A stretch of DNA of 12,008 nucleotides from Paracoccaceae bacterium (lineage in GTDB: Bacteria; Pseudomonadota; Alphaproteobacteria; Rhodobacterales; Rhodobacteraceae): contig JALSHK010000377.1 of NCBI GenBank assembly GCA_026982275.1, forward strand, positions 1 to 12,008, read 5' to 3'. Made by a program: the position numbers and the translations under genes. A model generated the notes under the pieces. That model was not told the origin of the DNA and searched no databases. It worked only from the letters and a program-made list of their open reading frames with translations. This document shows positions 6,821 to 12,008 of this stretch, piece by piece. Position 1 is the stretch's first letter; each line of letters starts with the position of its first letter.

Positions 6821-8179
6821 CTAGGCCCGTTCAAAGCCGCGCGCGATTTCCCAATCGGTGACCACGCGATCAAATTCTTCCAGCTCCCACTCCGCCGCGC
6901 GGGTGTAATGGGTCACAACATCATCGCCCAAGGCCTCGCGCAGCATGGTCGAGCTACTCAGTGTGGCCATGGCATCGCGCAGGTTTTGCGGAATTTTGGC
7001 GCTGTTGCCCTGATAGGCGTCGCCCACCGTGGGCGGGGCAAGCTCCAGCTTTTCTTCAATGCCTTTAATGCCCGCCGCCAGCATCGCCGCCATGGCCAGA
7101 TAGGGGTTCATATCCGAGCCGGGAATGCGGCATTCAACCCGCACCGATTTGCTGCCAGCGGCACAAAGCCTGAAACCCGCCGTGCGGTTATCGACCGACC
7201 AAATCGTGCGGGTCGGGGCAAAGCTGCCCTTCTGGAAGCGCTTGTAGCTATTCACATAAGGCGCAAGGAAATACATGAAATCGGGCGCGTATTTCAGCAG
7301 GCCTGCCATGTAGGCCTTCATCAGGCCGGACATGCCGAGCGCATCGGCTTCATCAAAAAACGCGTTGCGGCCGTCTTTCCACAACGACTGATGCACATGG
7401 CTGCTGGAGCCGACTTTTCTGTGGTCCCATTTGGGCAGGAAGGTGACGGCATGGCCCTGCGCCCATGCGATTTCCTTGATGGCGTGCTTGGCGATGCTGT
7501 GGTTATCGGCCGTATCCAGCGCCCCGGCATATTTGATATTCAGCTCTTCTTGCCCGGCCTCCGCCTCGCCCTTGGAGCCTTCAACGGGGATGCCGGCGGC
7601 ATATAGATGATTGCGGATCGGCCGCATGATATGCTCTTCTTTAGTGGTCTGGAAGATATGGTAATCCTCGTTGTAACCAGAGATCGGGTTGAGCTTGCGG
7701 TAGCCTGATTTGCGAATTTCATCAAAGCTTTGCTCGAAGATGAAAAACTCAAGCTCGGTCGCCATGATGGCGTTAAAGCCCATGGTTTCCAGCCTGGCAA
7801 TCTGCTTTTTCAGCATGGCGCGCGGCGAGTGGGGGATGGGCTGGTTGTGATGATCAAGCACATCGCTCAGCACCATCGCTGTAGCCTCCAGCCACGGCAC
7901 AACGCGCATTGTGGCAAGGTCCGGCTTCATAATATAGTCGCCGTAGCCGCTTTCCCAGTTGGTCGAGGCAAAGCCGTCGGGCGTGGCCATTTCAAGGTCG
8001 GTGGCCAGCAGGTAATTGCAGCAATGGGTTTCCTCATAGCCGCCATCCACGAAATGCTGCGCCAGAAAGCGCTTGCCCATCAGGCGGCCCTGCATATCTA
8101 CGATGCAGGCCAGCACGGTATCTATCTCGCCGCTTGCAACGGATTTTTTCAGGTCATCAAGGGATAGATTGCCAGCCAT
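6821..8179 (-). CDS. Glutamine-synthetase-family gamma-glutamyl amide ligase
   Basis: ATP-dependent ligase of the glutamine synthetase (GS I-like) superfamily, 452 residues. It is probably not the ammonia-assimilating GlnA but an enzyme that joins the gamma-carboxyl of glutamate to an amine. Active-site elements are present: metal ligands E142 and E144 in TELEFF, the block EGSKGEAEAGQEEL at 200-213, H261 in SSSHVHQSL, R314 in NSYKR, R332 in NRTAGFR and E349/R351 in VECRIPGSDMNPYL. The adenylylation motif of housekeeping GS (NLYDLPPEE) is missing; the matching region reads APPTVGDAYQGN. The usual DGSS ammonium-site loop is replaced by a DGFAST-like stretch. AGAGG at 8186-8190 supports the start. 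Neighbouring TRAP, ALDH and ADH genes point to catabolism, as for GlnA4 or IpuC type ligases. The amine substrate is not determinable here. Confidence 0.9.
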   Translation of the reverse strand: MAGNLSLDDLKKSVASGEIDTVLACIVDMQGRLMGKRFLAQHFVDGGYEETHCCNYLLATDLEMATPDGFASTNWESGYGDYIMKPDLATMRVVPWLEATAMVLSDVLDHHNQPIPHSPRAMLKKQIARLETMGFNAIMATELEFFIFEQSFDEIRKSGYRKLNPISGYNEDYHIFQTTKEEHIMRPIRNHLYAAGIPVEGSKGEAEAGQEELNIKYAGALDTADNHSIAKHAIKEIAWAQGHAVTFLPKWDHRKVGSSSHVHQSLWKDGRNAFFDEADALGMSGLMKAYMAGLLKYAPDFMYFLAPYVNSYKRFQKGSFAPTRTIWSVDNRTAGFRLCAAGSKSVRVECRIPGSDMNPYLAMAAMLAAGIKGIEEKLELAPPTVGDAYQGNSAKIPQNLRDAMATLSSSTMLREALGDDVVTHYTRAAEWELEEFDRVVTDWEIARGFERA

Positions 8180-8330
8180 GGGGTGCCTCTTTTGAATGGG
8201 GTGGGTCTTGGGCGAGGAGGCCTCGCCCGCGACATATATATAGTGTTTCGGGTCAGGGGGGAATCTGAAAACACTGTTTCGCGCTTCGTTCAGACGCGGT
8301 TCCAGACCCTCTCGCGAACCCGAAACCCTT
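8180..8330 (-). other. Structured intercistronic spacer, dctP to ligase
   Basis: This 151-nt gap is the only long one in the operon and holds no gene. It has three inverted repeats. GGGCGAGG (8210-8217) and CCTCGCCC (8221-8228) form an 8-bp stem with a 3-nt loop. GTTTCGGGT (8245-8253) pairs with ACCCGAAAC (8318-8326) as a perfect 9-bp long-range stem. AAACA-C-TGTTT (8269-8279) is an 11-nt palindrome. TTCGCG (8278-8283) can also pair with CGCGAA (8313-8318), stacking almost directly on the long-range stem. An AT-rich run, CATATATATAG (8233-8243), stands out from the GC-rich context. Such structures after a binding-protein gene often stabilise its mRNA or attenuate downstream genes. A secondary promoter is possible but has no clear -35. 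Confidence 0.5.
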
Positions 8331-9365
8331 TTAGTAACGGTAAGGTTTGCCAGCCTTGTTCATGGTGTCGTTATAATCCTTGAAGATTTGCACAACCTTG
8401 GCCTTGGTTTCTGATTCCGCGGCGATTTCATCCCAGAAAACCAATGCGGCATCTTCGACTTGCTGCCATTCTTCATCATCTATCGAGGTCAGCTGCATCT
8501 TCGTGCCGTTGACGCGCAGGTCGGCCTCGCCGCCCCAATACCACCATTGGCGATAATAGTGCGAGTGGTCCATGGTCAGGTCCAGCAGGGTTTTGAGATC
8601 CTCCGGCAGCTCCTCGTAGCGCTCCTGATTGGCAAAGAACGAGCCGGCCCATGCGCCGGATATGTTGTTGGTCAGGAAATAATCCGTCACATCGGCCCAG
8701 CCTACAGTGTAATCCTCGGTGATGCCCGACCAGGCTATACCGTCCAGCTCGCCGGTTTGCACCGCGACTTCGATATCTTCCCAAGGCAGGGTCACCGGCA
8801 CCACACCGAACTGGCTCAGAAAACGGCCCGCTGTCGGGAAGGTAAACACCCGCTTGCCCTCCAGATCGGCCAAGGAGCGGATCGGGTCTTTTGTGGCGAA
8901 ATGGCACGGATCCCAAGCGCCCGCCGATAGCCATTTTACCCCGACCTTGGCATATTCCTCCTCCCAGATTTCGCCAAGCCCATACTGGTTGAACAGCACC
9001 GGCACATCGAGTGAATAGCGGCTGGCGAACGGGAAATAGCCGCCAAACACGGTTACCTCGGTTGGCGAGGCCATGCTGTCATCATCCGATTGCACCATAT
9101 CAATGGTACCGCGCTGCATCGCGCGGAAAAGCTCGCCTGTAGGCACAAGCTGGTCCGCCGTATAAAGCTCGATCTCCATGCGGCCTTTGGCGACCTTGTT
9201 AAATGCGTCAATTGATGGCTTGACGATATGCTCGGCCAAAGCCGGGCCGGCATAGGTTTGCAATCGCCATTTGATAACGGATTGGGCATGCACGGCGGGG
9301 GCGGCCAGCGTGGCCGCACCGGCCAGGCCGCCTTTGATCAGAAAATTACGTCTGTTCGTTTTCAT
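8331..9365 (-). CDS. dctP: TRAP transporter substrate-binding protein (DctP family)
   Basis: Periplasmic solute receptor that delivers its ligand to the DctQM permease; transport is driven by an ion gradient. The 344 residues open with a twin-arginine signal (NRRNFLIKGG, hydrophobic stretch 12-22, likely cleavage after A27 in AVHA-QS). The pattern resembles the TakP/FcbT1 branch (COG4663). R172 in LEGKRVFTF lies where TRAP receptors place the arginine that clamps a ligand carboxylate. An acidic run, D94-D96, and several tryptophans (W213, W223, W274, W275, W277) could line the pocket, but this is a guess from sequence. AAGGAG at 9372-9377, six bases upstream, is the best ribosome-binding site in the operon and fits high expression. 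It starts 54 nt after dctM. The ligand is unknown; operon context suggests an amino alcohol or a related hydroxy/amino acid. Confidence 0.93.
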   Translation of the reverse strand: MKTNRRNFLIKGGLAGAATLAAPAVHAQSVIKWRLQTYAGPALAEHIVKPSIDAFNKVAKGRMEIELYTADQLVPTGELFRAMQRGTIDMVQSDDDSMASPTEVTVFGGYFPFASRYSLDVPVLFNQYGLGEIWEEEYAKVGVKWLSAGAWDPCHFATKDPIRSLADLEGKRVFTFPTAGRFLSQFGVVPVTLPWEDIEVAVQTGELDGIAWSGITEDYTVGWADVTDYFLTNNISGAWAGSFFANQERYEELPEDLKTLLDLTMDHSHYYRQWWYWGGEADLRVNGTKMQLTSIDDEEWQQVEDAALVFWDEIAAESETKAKVVQIFKDYNDTMNKAGKPYRY

Positions 9366-9419
9366 TTCATTCTCCTTCAGTTGGGTTAAGGGGCCGGTTT
9401 CTCCGGTCCTCGGGGTTTA

Positions 9420-10748
9420 TCAGTTTGTGCCATACACATAGTCAGGCAGCCAAAGGGCGATTTCCGGGAAGGCTATGATCAGCCCCAGCGCCAGCAGCAT
9501 GATGCCGACAAACGGGATGATAGAGACATAAATGTCTTTCAGCGTAATTTCTGGGGGGGCCATGGCGCGCATCAGGAAAAGATTATAGCCAAAAGGCGGG
9601 GTCATATACGCGATTTGCGAGGTGATGGTATAAAGCACGCCATACCAGATCAGATCAAAACCGAGCGAGCCAACCAGCGGCACATAAAGCGGGGCGACAA
9701 TAACCAGCATGGCAGTATCATCCAGAAAGGTGCCCATGAGCAGGAAGGATAGCTGCATCAATAGCAGGATTTCCCAAGGGCCAAGGCCAAGATCATCGAG
9801 GAAAAACCCCTCGATCGCCTTCACCGCGCCCACCCCGTCAAACACCGCGCCAAAGGCCAGTGCCGCCAGAATGATCCACATAAACATCGCGGAGATCGCC
9901 AATGTCTGGCGCACCGAGTTTTCAAACACCACCTTGGTATAACGGCCCTTGAAAATAGCGGCAAGCGAGGCGACAATCGCCCCCACCGCGGAGCTTTCGA
10001 CCAAAGAGGTCCAGCCATTTACAAACGGCACCATCATCGAGGCGAAAATAAACACCGGCAGCGCACCGGCGCGCAGCAGGGCCAGCTTTTCGCGCAGGGT
10101 TACCCGGGACAGCTCTTCCTTGGAAAGGCTCGGCCCGAGGCTCGGGCTTATCTTGCAGCGGATATAGATGTAAATGATGAACAGCGCGGCCATCATCAGC
10201 CCCGGAAAGACTCCTGCCAGCCAAAGCTGTCCTACCGGCTGGCGTGCGATCATCGCATATAGCACCAGCACCACCGAGGGCGGCACCAATATGCCAAGGG
10301 ATGATCCGGCCTGGATAACCCCGGTGATCATGCGCTTGTCATAGCCGCGCTTCAGCAGCTCTGGCAGTGCAATCGTGGCCCCGATGGCCATGCCTGCCAC
10401 GCTTAAACCGTTCATCGCCGAAATCAGCACCATCAGCCCGACAGTGCCTATGGCCAGCCCGCCATTGACCCCGCCCATCCAGACATGGAACATGCGGTAA
10501 AGATCGTCGGCAATGCCGGATTCCGATAGCACAAACCCCATATAGATAAACAAAGGCAATGTAAGCAGCGGATACCATTTCATCAGTTTCATCGAGGCGG
10601 CAAAGGGGATATCCTCGCCCCCCGTGCCCCAGAGCAGCAGCGCCGCCACCACCGCCACGATCCCAATTGCGGCAAATACCCGCTGGCCTGTCATCAGCGT
10701 GATCATCATGCTGGCAAACATCAGGATCGCAATCCATTCAAACGACAT
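9420..10748 (-). CDS. dctM: TRAP transporter large permease subunit (DctM family)
   Basis: Main membrane subunit of the TRAP transporter, 442 residues and almost entirely hydrophobic, with about 12 or more membrane segments. Family hallmarks include MKWYPLLTLPLFIYMGF near residue 55, GSSLGILVPPSVVLVLY near 168-184 and TFLDDTAMLVIVAPLYVPLVG near 348-368, the two re-entrant loop regions that carry the substrate and ion site. The start is the ATG at 10748, which shares one base with the dctQ stop (TAATG). GGAG at 10759-10762 lies upstream within dctQ. The frame stays open for another 40 codons upstream, but that region reads as an out-of-frame, histidine/arginine-rich translation of dctQ and is not part of the protein. 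Expected partners are the adjacent DctQ and DctP. Confidence 0.95.
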   Translation of the reverse strand: MSFEWIAILMFASMMITLMTGQRVFAAIGIVAVVAALLLWGTGGEDIPFAASMKLMKWYPLLTLPLFIYMGFVLSESGIADDLYRMFHVWMGGVNGGLAIGTVGLMVLISAMNGLSVAGMAIGATIALPELLKRGYDKRMITGVIQAGSSLGILVPPSVVLVLYAMIARQPVGQLWLAGVFPGLMMAALFIIYIYIRCKISPSLGPSLSKEELSRVTLREKLALLRAGALPVFIFASMMVPFVNGWTSLVESSAVGAIVASLAAIFKGRYTKVVFENSVRQTLAISAMFMWIILAALAFGAVFDGVGAVKAIEGFFLDDLGLGPWEILLLMQLSFLLMGTFLDDTAMLVIVAPLYVPLVGSLGFDLIWYGVLYTITSQIAYMTPPFGYNLFLMRAMAPPEITLKDIYVSIIPFVGIMLLALGLIIAFPEIALWLPDYVYGTN

Positions 10749-11428
10749 TATAATTCTTCTCCGCGGATGGTGGCGATGTCTTTGAAAAACACGGCAATGG
10801 CTTGCAGCAGCATCAGGAATATCCCGAGTGTGGCGATGGATTTGATCGGCCATAAAAAGGGCTTCCAAGAGGAGGCCGAGCGCTCCAGATAGCCCAACGC
10901 GTCGCTAAGCCCGTCAAAGCCACCGCTGGCAAAGCCGGAAACCAGAGTGCCGTAAAACTCCAACATGCCCATATTATAAGGCTGTCCCAGCGCATAGGCC
11001 GTGGAGCCAAGCGCCCCTTGCAGTAGAATTACAAGATAAAAAATCAGCCCGAAAATGGTGAAAGCATCCACCCAGGCTTTGGTTTTGATCGACCATGATC
11101 CATATACCAGATCCATGCGCACATGCGAATTCAGCTGCATCGAATATGGCCCGCCAAGCAGATAATAGGCCACCATCACAAATTGCGCGGTTTCCAGTGT
11201 CCATGTGGTGGGGCGAATTTCAAAACCCGCCAGCCAAAGCCTGAGGCTTTCGGTCATGGACGAGCCCGCGAGTATAGAACCGCTGCTGGAAAGCTCGAAT
11301 ATCAGCTTGGAGAGTGTGGAGAGCAGCAAAACCGCCATCAGCACAAAAATGAGATACATGGCGAAGCGGCCCATGCGATAATTCACGGCCTCGACATATC
11401 TGACATAGGCTTTGATCACTCCGGGCAT
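10748..11428 (-). CDS. dctQ: TRAP transporter small permease subunit (DctQ family)
   Basis: Small membrane subunit that pairs with DctM, 226 residues with four predicted membrane segments (about 22-44, 77-94, 121-145 and 195-216). The region W76-T-L-E79 to Q82 and then HVRMDLVYG at 102-110 is the conserved DctQ core. SSWKPFLWPIK at 186-196 before the last helix is typical of the mannitol/chloroaromatic branch (COG4665). It is longer than many DctQ proteins because of extra segments after helix 1 (about 47-75) and between helices 3 and 4 (about 155-185). GGAGG at 11433-11437 is four bases before the ATG. The start overlaps the end of the upstream hydrolase gene by 13 bases, so translation is likely coupled. 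Confidence 0.92.
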   Translation of the reverse strand: MPGVIKAYVRYVEAVNYRMGRFAMYLIFVLMAVLLLSTLSKLIFELSSSGSILAGSSMTESLRLWLAGFEIRPTTWTLETAQFVMVAYYLLGGPYSMQLNSHVRMDLVYGSWSIKTKAWVDAFTIFGLIFYLVILLQGALGSTAYALGQPYNMGMLEFYGTLVSGFASGGFDGLSDALGYLERSASSWKPFLWPIKSIATLGIFLMLLQAIAVFFKDIATIRGEEL

Positions 11429-12008
11429 TTTGCCTCCAACGGGATTGAATCAAGAGACAAGGTTAAAATATCCGATAGCCATACAGCAACGGCTTGCTGG
11501 CTCTCCGGTGTGGCGATCAGATCATTTCGGATCTCGATCATCACATTCAGCATGCCGCGCGGCAAAGCGTGTTCGGTCAAGGTGTGGGTCACGCCGTCTT
11601 CTGGCCCGTATGGTTGGTTCCGGCCCACCATATAGGAAGGGTTTTGGCGGGCCGCTTCCAGCATGGCATCGGCCATTCTTGGGTCACTATCATGCAGAAT
11701 ACCGATCTCCACCGCCCGCGGTTTGCCGTTATAGACGGGGGTAAAGGAATGGATAGTCACCAGGGCGCGCGGGGCATGCTGATCCAGATGGCGCGCCAGC
11801 GCCTGCCGGAACGGTTGATAAATATGGGTGACGCGGGCAGTGCGCTCGGCCTCGCCCAGATCGGCATTGCCCGGGATGTGGTAAATCTCGCTATCGGCCC
11901 GAATGGCTTGCGGGGATTCCGGTGGCCGGTTGCAATCATATACCAGTCGCGAGATTTTTTGCGAAATCAGAGCGGAGTTTTGCAATGCGCTCAAATGCTC
12001 CGCCACCC
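11416..12008 (-). CDS. N-formylglutamate amidohydrolase-family hydrolase, 5' end outside window
   Basis: Metal-dependent amidohydrolase of the N-formylglutamate deformylase (HutG-like) family. Known members release glutamate from an N-acyl glutamate, some in histidine breakdown. About 197 codons are visible and the frame runs off the right edge. The GTG at 12006 is not taken as the start, because the usual N-terminal 60-70 residues, with the first metal-site motif near SNRVP, are missing from view. Visible hallmarks are SRLVYDCNRPP, a VTIHSFTP block, RNQPYG and the EIRNDLI block near the C-terminus. No other hut gene is visible. It is the first visible gene of the operon and overlaps dctQ by 13 bases. 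By context it could cleave a gamma-glutamyl or other glutamyl amide made by the downstream ligase; this is inference. Confidence 0.88.
   Translation of the reverse strand, partial: VAEHLSALQNSALISQKISRLVYDCNRPPESPQAIRADSEIYHIPGNADLGEAERTARVTHIYQPFRQALARHLDQHAPRALVTIHSFTPVYNGKPRAVEIGILHDSDPRMADAMLEAARQNPSYMVGRNQPYGPEDGVTHTLTEHALPRGMLNVMIEIRNDLIATPESQQAVAVWLSDILTLSLDSIPLEAKCPE

Noticed and set aside
8233..8253. AT-rich run as a promoter -10 for the ligase gene
   Set aside because: The TATATA run has no -35 at a fitting distance on the minus strand; the nearest TGAC-like element is only about 12 nt away, so no promoter is called.
9366..9419. CCGG repeat hairpin between dctM and dctP as a terminator
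   Set aside because: The stem is four base pairs plus a mismatch, with no T-run, and the genes on both sides belong to one transporter.
10749..10868. N-terminal extension of the dctM frame
   Set aside because: It overlaps dctQ out of frame and reads as a charged, histidine-rich stretch unlike the first DctM helix; TAATG at 10746-10750 marks the real start.

Overview
The window is a dense bacterial segment of moderately high GC. It most resembles a Rhodobacterales (Roseobacter-type) alphaproteobacterium. The grounds are the alphaproteobacterial style of AspRS, a TRAP transporter with a twin-arginine-signalled binding protein, the desaturase type, and tight operon packing. Genus and species cannot be fixed from the sequence. 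No tRNA, rRNA, CRISPR array, insertion sequence or phage gene was seen.

Left part (1-4232): aspS (aspartyl-tRNA synthetase) runs leftward and leaves the window before its last catalytic motif. A ~374-nt divergent intergenic region separates it from a rightward membrane fatty-acid desaturase with three intact histidine boxes. About 120 nt later comes a rightward secreted PQQ-type glucose/sorbosone dehydrogenase. The divergent region holds a good -35 (TTGACA) for aspS and a weaker promoter with a 13-nt palindrome for the desaturase.

Right part (4270-12008, all leftward): a compact seven-gene operon, read in transcription order. It contains an N-formylglutamate-amidohydrolase-family hydrolase (5' end outside the window), TRAP small subunit dctQ, TRAP large subunit dctM, TRAP binding protein dctP, a glutamine-synthetase-family amide ligase, an NAD(P)-type aldehyde dehydrogenase, and an iron-dependent alcohol dehydrogenase. 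Spacings are a 13-nt overlap, a TAATG overlap, gaps of 54, 151 and 23 nt, and an ATGA overlap. A perfect 8-bp hairpin lies between the convergent ends of this operon and the PQQ dehydrogenase gene.

How the genes may work together (inference): ligase, alcohol dehydrogenase, aldehyde dehydrogenase and amidohydrolase are the four activities of a gamma-glutamylation route for an amino alcohol. The amine would be capped with glutamate, the hydroxyl oxidised to aldehyde and then acid, and the glutamyl amide cleaved. This is the logic proposed for GlnA4 ethanolamine use in Streptomyces and for IpuC in Pseudomonas isopropylamine/alaninol degradation. Here the set sits with its own TRAP importer, and the true substrate is unknown. 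This operon is the most interesting content of the window.
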